A stretch of DNA of 64,000 bases, from the NCBI GenBank assembly GCA_003971905.1, contig RSEE01000030.1, positions 568,001 to 632,000 of the forward strand, written 5' to 3'. The notes under the pieces are model-generated. The model did no database searches and had not been told where the DNA came from. It was given only the letters and a program-made list of their open reading frames with translations. The position numbers were made by a program, and so were the translations under genes. Shown piece by piece: positions 39,298 through 49,542 of this stretch (the stretch's first letter is position 1; the number at the start of each line of letters is the position of its first letter). Source of the DNA: Moniliella sp. 'wahieum' (taxonomy: Eukaryota > Basidiomycota > Moniliellomycetes > Moniliellales > Moniliellaceae).

Positions 39298-39762
39298 TGT
39301 TCAAGGGATGATGCAGATGGTGGGTAAGAGGGTGAGCCGAGTGCCGTGCCCTGAGCTCCTCGGGACTGTGCCTCAGTGGCGTGAACGTTGAACGTTCGGC
39401 GTTGTTGGGCTGAACGTGGAGGACGTAACACATTATATAAAGTCGCTCTCTGCGCTCGCGCCGCTAAGGTGGATCGGATGATAGGGTCCTGCGATCCGCA
39501 GTTACTATTAGTTACTACTTACTTGCTATGGAGTTCCTTTGTACTTTCTGCATTTGGCGCGCTCATCGACATCCCATGCCGCTTAATTTCTGAAACCGAT
39601 TTGCTGAAACTCCACAAGCACGTTTGCCTCTCCCGAATGCATGGTCGTATTGACGCTAGACCAATCCACGAGGTACAAGCATAAAAGAAGAGATGGAAGG
39701 AAAACTGGGAAATGGCCCCGCTTCCAGTGTGTAAAGTAGAACGATGGAGAAGGTGGCACTAA

Positions 39763-39861
39763 GGGCTCATGGTGTAGTGGTATCATGCCTCTTTCGGGAC
39801 TCTCCCGAGCTGGATTCAGTTCGAATAGAGGTGGTCGTGGGTTCAATTCCCGCTGAGCCCC
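39763..39861 (+). tRNA. tRNA-Pro(CGG) with a 27-nt intron
   Basis: The acceptor stem GGGCTCA pairs with TGAGCCC (39854-39860) with discriminator C. The D-arm is TGGTGTAGTGGTATCA. Anticodon stem CCTCT (39788-39792) pairs with AGAGG (39827-39831), with loop TT-CGG-G and T38. The intron 39799-39825 lies at the standard place after position 37. The T-arm is GTGGG TTCAATT CCCGC. The mature length is 72. A T-run (39863-39867) follows as a polymerase III terminator. The loop matches eukaryotic tRNA-Pro(CGG). Confidence 0.95.
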
Positions 39862-40518
39862 CTTTTTGGTATATCTTTTTGATTGGAGGCTGGCCAATCA
39901 TTTTGCCCAATCGACATGTTGGACACACACAGCTTACCAACGCTTGGTATATATGACTGTCCAACACCTGCATCCACTCGCGTTAAGCCCGATTGGAAGA
40001 CGAGCGGCAGGGGCCGGAAGCCTCCAGTGATTTTAGCCTGATTTGATGGCGATGTCTTGCCCGATGCCTTGCCCCCACCTCTAATTCGTGGGCGCGAGCT
40101 GTGAGGCAAAAACATGAACGAACCTAGAAGGCAATAAACGTGCCTCCTCAGTTTGTCCCTCCGCAAGTTCGGCCAATACTTTGAAGATCCAATACTGCTA
40201 TATCCAGCTCGCTATCGCCCTGTTCGAATCTCTATACCACTCGTTGCTCCTATTTCATTCGGTGCCCGTCATCCACCGTTTGTATTATTGACACCATATC
40301 CACCAGGGTCCAAGGTCGAGTGAAGCATTGTCCAAATACATTATGGTAGGGAAGCCCTTTTCTCCAATATCGGAGTGAGCCAGGGTAGCAGGTGTCCACC
40401 GCAAGGACCCACCTGGCCCGCGGCTGAGCTACTCCAACGAAAGAAAAAGCAACCCGTGCCCGAAATACGCGTGGCCCGAGCCACAAGAGGCCTATTGTCA
40501 GGCCACGTCACCGTTAGA

Positions 40519-41267
40519 TTAGCTTGCGGGAGGGGTAGAACCGAAAGCATCCTTGCTGTCCTCGAGAATGGAAGCATCCTGAGGTGCGTCCGGTTTGGTT
40601 TGGTCGTCAACAGAGGAAAGCGGAATGTATGCGGTCTCAGCAGGCGGGCGCTTTCCAAACTGACGAGCAAGGAAGTTGTCGAGACCACTGATAGCCTTCA
40701 CCATCAAGTAACAAAACACAAAGAACAGCAGCCCCACTGATGCTTCGGAAGTCACGGTGATCAACAAGAAGAGCTGGCGACAGGCATCACTGTGGGGATG
40801 TTGAGCCCAATCCACACCTGTGGCAATGACGAAGGCGAGCCACCCAATAGTGGCAATAGTCCTCGCAGCATATAACTTCCTCCCAGCAAGCCCCACAATG
40901 GTAAAGAAGATGCGAAGCACGTCGAGAAACAATAGCGCAATTTGTCCCCAGGGGATCGGAGACAGCGAAGAAATGAATCAGCACCCACATGGTCCAAACG
41001 AGGATCGCAGCCATGCCAGCCATCACAAGCACAGCCCCACCCACCTCAAGGCGTCATTGGGCCAAGAATGCGAGGTTGATTTGGCGCACGCATCCGGTGT
41101 AGACTCCGTGCTGGCGGCGGGGGGAGCGTGGTCAAAGTAGACAAAGCGGGGGGCACCGGCTGAACCATCATCAGATACGGAAGAGGTGCTGCTACCAGCC
41201 TCGGCAGGTGAAGCGCGGTACACATGGACGATGGTGTTGCCGTCGAGGGGATACGCGCAGTTGGCAT
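40519..41267 (-). CDS. multi-pass membrane protein, unknown family
   Basis: The likely ATG at 41267-41265 is followed by a frame containing YPLDGNTIVHVYRASPAEAG, then APRFVYFDHAPPAASTESTP. Hydrophobic segments follow: VLVMAGMAAILVWTMWVLIH, LRIFFTIVGLAG, RTIATIGWLAFVIATGV and LFLLITVTSEASVGLLFFVF-CYLMV. The C-terminal tail is polar (SSVDDQTKPDAPQDASILED) and ends STPPAS at 40519. This gives three to four membrane passes and a cytosol-facing acidic tail. No family is recognised. A frame change near 40935 (TATTGTTTC, needing TTT) fits homopolymer loss. The gene lies between the two tRNA-Pro copies. Confidence 0.65.
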
Positions 41268-41640
41268 GGCAGGTAGAGGGAAGGCGAAGGATGCGGAAGG
41301 ATGCGGGATGGGAGGATGGGGGGCGGTGGCCGTATTAAGCCAACACTGGAGCGAATAGGGAAATGGAATCGGGGATGGCGAAAAAAGCATGCCCGAAAAG
41401 GGATGCTGCGCAGCGCCTGCTGCGCCCCCCACGTGGTAACACATACATCGCATGATCGACATGATCGATGATCTGATCGATGGTTGATAATCAAATCGGC
41501 AACATTGGAAACCGTAGAAAACTATAGACACTAGTCTCGGGGGTGCATTTTCTGGCGCCAAAAACGCTCAGAGAGGAGTAGTACAGAGGATGGGGTGTAC
41601 GCCATCTGGGCTTAGCGCTTACACCGCCGGGAGACTAATC

Positions 41641-41750
41641 ACTCTAGTCACTAGCTTCACTAGCTTCACTAGCTTCAAGCTTGAAGCTTGAAGCTTGACT
41701 TGAACGTTGAACTTGAACGTTGACGCGTTGACGCGTTGACGTTCGTCGCG
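41641..41750. repeat. composite array: ACTAGCTTC units, AAGCTT+G, AACGTT+G, ACGCGT
   Basis: Three ACTAGCTTC units run into AAGCTT palindromes separated by single G bases. AACGTT- and ACGCGT-containing units follow. Different palindromes are strung together in one 110-bp stretch with 7- to 9-bp steps. Confidence 0.85.
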
Positions 41751-41987
41751 CTCGCACACATCTCACACCCACATGTGCGATGGGTATGACGTATGCATGT
41801 GACCACGCGTCACGCGTCACGTCTGAAAGAAGGGAGGGCTGGCCGTAGGGCGAAGCATTAAGCACTACTCTTAGACACGGGCGATCAATGGGTGAGTGCA
41901 ATGAATCGGTCACACCGAACGAGCCCATAACCGCGGTGGTCCGTTAATGTTTAAATGAGCCTGTGCAGGGCGGAAACGACACACATA

Positions 41988-42085
41988 GGGCTCATGGTGT
42001 AGTGGTATCATGCCTCTTTCGGGACTTTCCCGGACTGGTTTCGGTTCGAATAGAGGTGGTCGTGGTTCAATTCCCGCTGAGCCCC
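41988..42085 (+). tRNA. second tRNA-Pro(CGG) copy, one base short in the T-stem
   Basis: Near-identical to the copy at 39763 in every exon part, with a 27-nt intron that differs at several positions. The T-stem 5' side reads GTGG where the first copy has GTGGG, so it lacks one G of a run. This matches the error pattern seen in protein genes, and the gene may be intact. Otherwise it is a mild pseudogene. T-runs follow from 42086. Confidence 0.8.
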
Positions 42086-42319
42086 TTTTTCCTGTTTTTT
42101 TTTAAAACAAACCCTCTAATTCAACTTGGGGATGCCGGGACTCTGCCGCTGCTCTGTCAAAGCAAAAGGGGCTGTGTGCAGGCGCTGAGCCAGGGCAGCA
42201 GTGTGGGAAAAAGGAAATCAGCCGATCAGCGTGAACGTCGTGAACCACCACCATCGCCACCATCGCCTCTCCTGGCTCCCTCCTCTGCTTTCCACAAGTG
42301 TGGCTGCTGCTTCGTGACC

Positions 42320-43357
42320 ATGTATCTGCCCTCCCCGCCGAGGTCAAGCGCGGGACCGGCGGGCATCCGCATGGGTGCCCTGGCGCTCCAAACGCTGCTG
42401 CTCCTTGCTCTCCTCCTCTCCTGGGTCACCCCCGTTGCCACCGCCCATCACCCGGCCCTGACGCCTGGACAGGCCGACTCGACCAACCCGCAAGCGCCCG
42501 TAGAGAATGCTGGGGACTATGAACCTCCGCTTTCGTACCGCAACGGCCGGCACGCCAGCTCGGGTCATGGCTATACCGACCCGTCCCACTATGGAGGCAG
42601 CATGCTGCTTCTCGTTGAAAATGGCATGCGCGAGCCCATCAACGCCATCGTCTCGGGCCTGTCTGATCCTTACGTCCTTTCTGATGCCGGTTTCCGTGAC
42701 TATGTCCGCTCGATTGGCTTTAGCTTTGAATGCTTTGACATGCACCTTGGTACCCCCATCGCGCTGATTTGGGCGATGGGAATGGCATGGCAGAGGAGCG
42801 CTTCGAGTACCGCGAGATCAAGGATTGGGATGCTGGCCGCGCTATTGGTTCCTGTCGTGAATCGTTGGCGGGAGGGAACCATTTCCGGGTACGTCTTCCT
42901 TTTTTCTTCTCTTGTCATGCATCATGAGCAGAAGCTGACCTCGTACTTGGTTCCAGCTTTCAAGCAGTATGGCCCCCTCTCCCAGACGGGCGCCTGGTTC
43001 CTCGCCGTGTCGGCTGAGAAAAACCTGGCGTACCAACATAAGATTATCAAGGACGGTTACAACCATGGCCGGGACTTGCTTGTAAACGCTTCGATCGCTG
43101 GCGGCTCTTACCGCGGGTGGGAGTGGTCTGCGAAAGTGGAGTATGTCACTGGGCTCCTCGAACCGGGCGTCCATGGCATCAACCACAACATCCCCCAGGA
43201 CGGCCGAACGGCTGTGATTACGGTGAAGCGCATCCGGGCCGGCGAACCGCCGATGGGCCAACGCGTCGGGGCGAAGATGGCCCAACTGGGCTCGATGCTG
43301 GTCGAGTTCTTGACGGCCGTGCTCACCCAGATTCAGATGCACACTTACCTGCTTTAG
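42320..43357 (+). CDS. secreted protein of a conserved basidiomycete family
   Basis: The ATG at 42320 gives a signal peptide (MGALALQTLLLLALLLSWV then TPVATA, with MYLPSPPRSSAGPAGIR before it). The mature part reads SHYGGSMLLLVENGMREPIN, AIVSGLSDPYVLSDAGFRDY and VRSIGFSFECFDMHLGTP. A DLGDGNG-type and GNHFR region follows around 42770-42890, split by an intron starting GTACGT at 42890. The last part reads QTGAWFLAVSAEKNLAYQHK and IIKDGYNHGRDLLVNASIAG, ending QMHTYLL. I recall this block order (PINAI-SG-SDP, LGFS-EC, LGDGNG, GNHFR, GYN-GRD) from uncharacterised secreted proteins of basidiomycetes; the function is unknown. Two frame changes near 42768 and the splice site fit single-base loss. 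Confidence 0.75.
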   Translation: MYLPSPPRSSAGPAGIRMGALALQTLLLLALLLSWVTPVATAHHPALTPGQADSTNPQAPVENAGDYEPPLSYRNGRHASSGHGYTDPSHYGGSMLLLVENGMREPINAIVSGLSDPYVLSDAGFRDYVRSIGFSFECFDMHLGTPIALIWAMGMAWQRSASSTARSRIGMLAALLVPVVNRWREGTISGYVFLFSSLVMHHEQKLTSYLVPAFKQYGPLSQTGAWFLAVSAEKNLAYQHKIIKDGYNHGRDLLVNASIAGGSYRGWEWSAKVEYVTGLLEPGVHGINHNIPQDGRTAVITVKRIRAGEPPMGQRVGAKMAQLGSMLVEFLTAVLTQIQMHTYLL

Positions 43358-44093
43358 GCTCGCCCCTCACCGGCACATCTGAATCAGTCCTGCTTCCCTG
43401 CGTGGCAACTCGTACACCAACCTTCTCTTCGTCTGTGTCTACCTCGCTTAAGCCCAAGTCGCCTGCGTTTCCGATGAACTGCCTGATCGCACGTTCGGTT
43501 CGCTCGGCTGTGCGGCTGCCCTCCCCCTTGCACCGCTGCCCCTCGAAAGCTAAGCCGATCAAACTTCCCCTGTCCTAGTCGCTGTCCCCAACCCTCTTCT
43601 CAGTTTATATCCATGGACTTGCACCTCCTCCCGACTGTGCTGCGTATAGCCTGCCTCGGCCACTTCATACTAGCTGCGAAGACAAGGGCACGAGTTTGGG
43701 GACCACGTACATCATGAGTGCACCGCCCTGGATGCGTTTCCATACAGCAATATAGGTCACTGCGCCTGTTACGGGATGAGTTGGATCTGGGAGGGTCTGA
43801 TACAAGCTAAGGCCCGCCTACTCGTCTGCACATACTCAGTAGAGTGCGCTCCGAAGCCCAACCAAGTGTGATGATGGTTGGTTAAATGAGGTACGGTGGC
43901 CCGATGGGCCATGCATCCGTGCGACATTAGTCGGTTGGCCTAAAGGAAGCCACCAAATTTCCGGTCACTTTGCGACGACTGTCGCCCCGCCACGACTTAC
44001 TTGATCATTCTCCGTTGCACCTGCGACAACCAACCCATCTTTTGACAGGCCTTCCTTTCTATACACCTCTATCGTGTCCGTTTTCCCTTTTGA
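43358..44093. other. intergenic DNA after the secreted-protein gene
   Basis: Nothing recognisable. Open frames are short. Confidence 0.4.
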
Positions 44094-44580
44094 TCTAGCC
44101 TGTACCCCTGTTGGTGGGGATCCTTTCTCCGCTTTCCATTCTTATCCCTTCCCGCCTTTCCTGTCCTCCAGCTTTCCATCCGCCCAGTCGCGCGAGCCTC
44201 CTTTCAGTCGCATCGATTCCCCGTACCAGCTTATTGCGTGATGGGTTCCTTTCCAACCACGTCGATAGCCGCCCCTGTTCATCAGCCTCAGCTCTGGTAG
44301 TGTTTGTCCTCCACTGCCTCAACCCGTCCCTAAACCTCGAAAGCTTCAGACACGTTACTACAGCCCACTCCGATGCATACGCAGCCTTGCAACATGTACA
44401 GTAGCCTCAGCTTCACTTCCAAAGGCCTTGCCTCGTCCCTAGCTCTGTTTGGATCCACCAACTATAGCCCAAGCCCGAAACTACCGTGAGTCGGCCTTTT
44501 GTCCCCTAAGGGATTGTACTCCACAACCCTGGGTGAGCCCCCTGGCGGGGCTCGCCCGTGACAGCGCCCCTGATCGCACT
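44094..44580 (-). mobile_element. dispersed repeat, copy A (partial)
   Basis: Similar over about 450 bp to the central part of copies B (55130-55470) and C (63240-63600). Shared blocks include GGGGATCCTTT, GCCCAGTCGCGCGAGCC, CTTCAGACACGTTACTA, and CCCGAAACTACCGTGAGTCG with CCTAAGGGA. Orientation is given by the zinc-knuckle frame of the other copies. On this strand a basic, Arg-rich frame (RAEADEQGRLSTWLERNPSR) is visible. A GC-rich hairpin (GAGCCCC..GGGGCTC) lies at 44533-44556. The zinc-knuckle part is absent here. The family is unknown. Confidence 0.6.
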
Positions 44581-47500
44581 GGTGATGGTCCAAAGTAGTG
44601 GTTCCAAGGGCATTCGTTGACAAGAGACAATTCCGAGTCAGGATACTTCATCTTGTTAGGTTTGATATATGATAAGATGCTAATACTAGGCTGGGACGCG
44701 GCAGCTTGCCTCAGTGCACCTTACTGCGCTTGCCCCACGCAACTTATCTGCGTTGCGTGGCCAGAACGTAATACTCGACCATGGAGCCGCACGGCATCGC
44801 GTCAGGTCATGATGGTCCCCCATCACAGAGACGACCAGGGGCGACAGGGCAAAACTTACAGCCCTCAGGCTATAATGCTATAGGACACTGCAACCATGCA
44901 GATGTATATTGTGCTCGCTTCCGAGCTTGGGCAGGCAATATCAACATACACAAGGGAGACATGGCCCAACGTGGTATCATTGCATTATATCCGGCATGTG
45001 AAACGCGCCAAGACGTGTCAGCGCAAATACTTGGGAGGGAAATCCTATCCTATTGGCTGGTGCGTCATCCTGAAGTCTCCATCTGAGGTCCTGAAGTATG
45101 AGAAGCTTTGACAAGGTCCGACGGGGAGGCGCTTGAAGCTTGACAGCACTCGATGCGGCTCTATTTAATAGAAAGACGACTATCTATGCCGTTCGCGTTT
45201 TATAGGGCAGAGTACGCTGCTCATCGAGTTCATCAACTTCATCCTCCTTCCATTCGAAAACCATTGATCCATCGTCGTTACTCAATGGTACTCATTCATC
45301 AAACATGGAAAATGGTAAGCTGTGAATGTCATGGGCGCATCCTGGACGGGAGCCAACGGACTCACAGTGTTGTAGGGATTTCCCAGGGAGAGGAGGACGG
45401 ACTCACGGTCGATATGGGGCCTGAATATACTCCCGGCAGATGCGAACGGAGCCAGAGACGAGGCCAGGCCGCTCAATTGTTGTATGGGCCAGCTCTTCAC
45501 GTGGAAAAAAAGTCGTTGTGTATGCGCCGGAACGACTGAGGATAGAAGACTAACGAGCCTGCAGTCTATTTCGTCCTACGGGGCTTGGATGGAAGGGTGA
45601 CGCAGGCAACAACACTCAGAAGGGTATGAAAATCCCGTCTTCCACTGGAACAGCTCAGCCATCGTAAGAATTGCCACGAGGTCCGTAAGGAGGAGACTGG
45701 ATACTGGAGGTCGACGGCAATATAGATGTCCGCGGTTACATGGATACTGGAAGACCCATCAGATGTGATGATCGCTGGAGGCTGGTCAGTATTAGGACCG
45801 CTGGTAAACTAGGAGAAGCGCGGGCCCCACAACATGTCGGAGATGCCTGTGTTGGGTTACTTATGCATTATGCTCCATTTAGATGCTCCTTGTGGGGGTT
45901 TGTTCGATGTTCAGACAAAAGACAGCTCAGTCTTGACGTAGAACAACCTAGGCAAGGGAGACAAGGGGAGTGCATGAGCTCGGCCGGGCTCGGCCGCTGC
46001 GCGCCGTCGCCGCGTGACACCATCAGGCGCGCGCTTCCTCACAAGACGTGTCCTCATGCCTAATGAACCTATGACCTCTCCCCTCGCCTGCAGCATGGAC
46101 GTTAGGGCATGTGCTCGCCACTCTGCACTCCTCTCCCTTAATAGCTTTATATTGATTATCCATCGTCGAGAAAGCCGTGGCTTGATGTGCTCCTCTTTCC
46201 AACCTCAAAACTCGTTGCTCGGCACACACCTCCTTCATTGGGGCATTGGGCAACAGGCTACAGCGAGATTCATTCTGAATCCCTCACACCTCTTTCCTTC
46301 CATCGGTCGTCGGGGGGCGAGTCAAAGCTCTTATTCTTTGTCGTTCCACTTTCTTTCGATCATCGGGGGTACGAGTCCACTCTCCTTGTGAAGCTAGGAC
46401 AATAAGTATGGGTTCTGCGGGCTCAGCTGTACTCAGTTGTACTCAGGTTCGCCCGTAACGCGAAACCATAAAAGCAGAAACCTTCTTTGCCCCCCCCCCT
46501 TTCCCCCCATCAAACAGACATTATCGGTATAGTACTTTGTCTAATTAGTCATCTACACTTCTCGCGCCGGCTCTTGGTGGTCTTCCTTCGGTCTTGCTTC
46601 GGCCCCCCTTCGGTGCTGTCCTCGCCACCAAATGCCTAATGGTCAGATCTCAGAGCGACAGCGACGGGGCTCCATTATACATCGTGACTAATATAATGAC
46701 TATAGTGACTGCTTCGCAGTGGTATGGATATACGAGGGGGGTGGAGTGAGATCTGAGACCGCCACTAGTCACTTGTATTTTAGTCCTTTCTCAATAGTAC
46801 AGAAACAGGACGCACTCGCGCATGCGAGATCCGGAACGGGGACGCTTGGCCGATGTCACAGACACTTGAGAGCGTGGCGAGCCAGGCGAGCCCGGAAAAG
46901 CGTGGAGGCATAGACATCTGCGCACATGCTACTCGATGTTCTCATAATCCAATCGGTCATTAGTTCCACCAGGGGGAAAGGCCTGGTGTAGGGCTGGGGA
47001 GGTCAGTGCCATATGCACTATGCACAGTAGAAGTACAGTGTGCTCGCTACCACACTTTCTCGACATGATGCACATGATGTCGAAGATGTTGATATGCCCT
47101 GATGGCCAAAAGAATGCAGGTTTTACCCTCATTAGGATCTCCAGTGCGCCTGCGTGGCTTTTGTCGTGGTCGCTCTTTTTCGGACGCGCCTACTACGACG
47201 GCTATGCTTTGGTTAGTAGTCTGGTCCACGCTTGTCACATGCTTCAAGCTTCATGCCGTGATGATATAGTCACAAAAGTAGGCATACATATCGGAGCCAA
47301 CCAGAGCGGACTCCTTGGTCCTGATGCTATAGCCCCCATAGTTCAGAGGCTCGGCGATCGGCCCTCAATATTTAATCCTCAATACTCGGTGGCCCAGTGG
47401 CTCAGCAGCGTAACAAACGCTAAACGGGAGCAGTGCTAGGATCGGGTGATAGGAAACTGGGGTTACCTTGGACAGGCTAGGATCCAAGATCTGGGATTTG

Positions 47501-48256
47501 GGATCTGAGTCCTGGGATCTGGGATCTGGGATCTGGCCTTGCACGTAGTGCTACTAATACTATAGAGCGCGTGGCCAGATGATGCTGGCGAGTACTATAC
47601 CTATTAGGAAGTGGGAGTACACCACTGGACCTCAGCGCCTCAGCGCTGCAAGTGGGCTGCCCTGCCTCAGCGCCACTCGGTCTGAGATCTGTGAGTACTG
47701 TGGAACTCGAAGTACTTTTAGGACTCAGTGTACTCAGCGTTCAGTTACTCAAGCTTCAAGCTTCAAGCTCGAACAGCTTCAGAAGACGACTAAGTGACTA
47801 GACCTAATGACTAAGTACTTCTTCGGTCTAAGGCCTAAACCGAGTATTGACGGAATACGTACGCCTGTCACACGTCGCAGTCGCCTCCAGAGCCGAGGCA
47901 CCTACCGACGAGTGAGTGCGCTCAGATTATCGCACCCCGAACTCAGTACCCACAATAGACCGAGCCACCTTTTTTATATCTCCTACGTGCAAAGCACCTT
48001 GCAAAACGAGAGAGGGAGGCAATATCCGAAATACAGTTGTCCAGAAAAAATAAGAAAAACGATGCGAGGTTGCGGTTGCGAGGCAGGAGACACAAAGGCG
48101 AGAGGGGAGGGAACTAATAGCAACTTAAGGGGGGGAGGAGGACGAAGGATCCGTAGGGAAGCGAGGGGGCCCACAGTCTGAGTAGGGCACCAGAGGGCGG
48201 ACCCCAAAGGTATGCATGCAAACAAAGGGGAGCGAGAGCCGGGTGAATACCCAAAT
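44581..48256. other. accessory intergenic tract
   Basis: No recognisable gene. The longest frames (45153-45539 plus; 47020-47439 plus, 139 codons) have no domain and no supporting promoter. 7-bp arrays lie at 47478-47540 (GATCTGG units) and 47748-47770 (AAGCTT plus C). The last 200 bp are probably the 3' end of the C2H2 gene. Confidence 0.45.
47478..47540. repeat. 7-bp array of GGATCTG units
   Basis: GGGATCTG-type units at 7-bp steps, imperfect at the left end (AGATCTGGGATTTGG) and clean in the last three units. Confidence 0.75.
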
Positions 48257-49542
48257 TTACGCCCACGCACTCTTGTCCCCAGGCGTGTCGGGCAGCTCAA
48301 ACGCAAAAAACTTGGGTTCCGCATCATGGCTCGCGCTCGACAGACGCATGTCGACAGGGGCAGTGCTCATGTCAGGCCAGAAGGGAGCCGAGCTGACGGT
48401 TGCGGCGCGGGAGCGGCCGGCCAGGTTGTCAAACAGCGCATAGGTGCTAGGCGCGTTCTCGCTTTCTGGGGGGGCGGAGAAAAAGTTGGTCGAGGAAGGA
48501 ATACTGGAGGAGTACTCGGTAGGGTGGGATGCACTCCATTCCGTCCCAGAGAGAGACGAAGGTCCAGGGGCAGTGTTAGGGCGCGAGTCGAGCGTATAGG
48601 CCTTGTACGCTCCCGTAAGCATAGTGGGCGAAGCAGCATCTGCGTTGCCTGGTCGGCTCTGGTCCCTCCGTCTACGCTGGCAGCCCGACTTGACGGCCAG
48701 GTGACGGCTCATCGCATCTTTGCGGGAAAACTGCTTGCTGCAAGTGGGGCAAGAGTAAGGCTTGTTGGCCATGTGGATGCGTGCATGCCGCCTCAAATCG
48801 TGGTTGCGTGCAAAAGCTGCACCGCACTGCGTGCACCCATAGTTCTTGGGCAACGACACTTTGCTCCGTTCTTTGCCTGATGCCTTTTTGCCTGCTTTGG
48901 CAGGCGCAGGCAAAGACGACGATTCGGCTGGTGCACTGGCCACGTTCTCTGCGGGCGACGCCAGCGCTAGTGCCGATGGCCAAGGCGCATCCGTCTCTGA
49001 GCTCCAGCTGGCCTCGTTCACAGCCCAGCTGGAATGGTCGACGAACGGCCGGGCGCTCGACTCAGCCAAATGACTGTTATCCCACGACCCGGGCTGCTGG
49101 GGGGGAGAGTAACGGTCCAGAGGCCGTTGATGCTGCAGGGGAGGACAGTGGCGAGGGAAATGAGGGCGGCGGACCAGAGGCCAGGACAGAGGGCAACTGT
49201 GCCTTCTGGGACAGAGGCAAGGACGTGGGCCATACACTGCCAGAGGAGACAACTGGAGCAGGAGGGCATGGCATGGTGACGGTGGGCAAGTCAACAGGCG
49301 CGTGAGAGAAGGTCCCTGCCGGCTCAAAGTTGGAGGTCAACAGGGCGGAGAAGGGGCCGGGAGAAGTGAGAAGTGTCGGCCAGAGCCACGGGGGCGGTAC
49401 CAGGATCTGGGAGCGCAGAGGGCTCAAGGGCGGGCGCGAACGATTCGAAAGACGCGGGGGCCTGCATGTCGAATTGGTCTCGCAACCAGGGCGCGGATGG
49501 GAGAAAGGAGTAGGAGCTGACGGGCATGTTGAGCGTTGCCAT
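48257..49542 (-). CDS. C2H2 zinc-finger transcription factor
   Basis: The ATG at 49542-49540 starts MATLNMPVSSYSFLPSAPWL. After a low-complexity Ser/Pro-rich region come two adjacent fingers: YGCTQCGAAFARNHDLRRHA-RIH (C-x2-C-x12-H-x3-H) and YSCPTCSKQFSRKDAMSRHL (C-x2-C-x12-H), where the final ligand is a cysteine (AVKSGC). A basic QRRRRDQSR stretch follows, then a Ser/Thr/Pro-rich tail ending ELPDTPGDKSAWA at 48257. Two frame changes in the N-terminal half (near 49330-49420 and 49080) fit single-base loss in runs. The ARNHDLRRHARIH pattern is common in basidiomycete C2H2 regulators; targets are unknown. It is the only firmly supported gene in the 43.4-59.5 kb tract. Confidence 0.82.

Noticed and set aside
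47020-47439. 139-codon plus-strand ORF as a gene
   Set aside because: No recognised motif, no TATA or splice support, and it lies in the repeat-rich tract. Kept only as a note.
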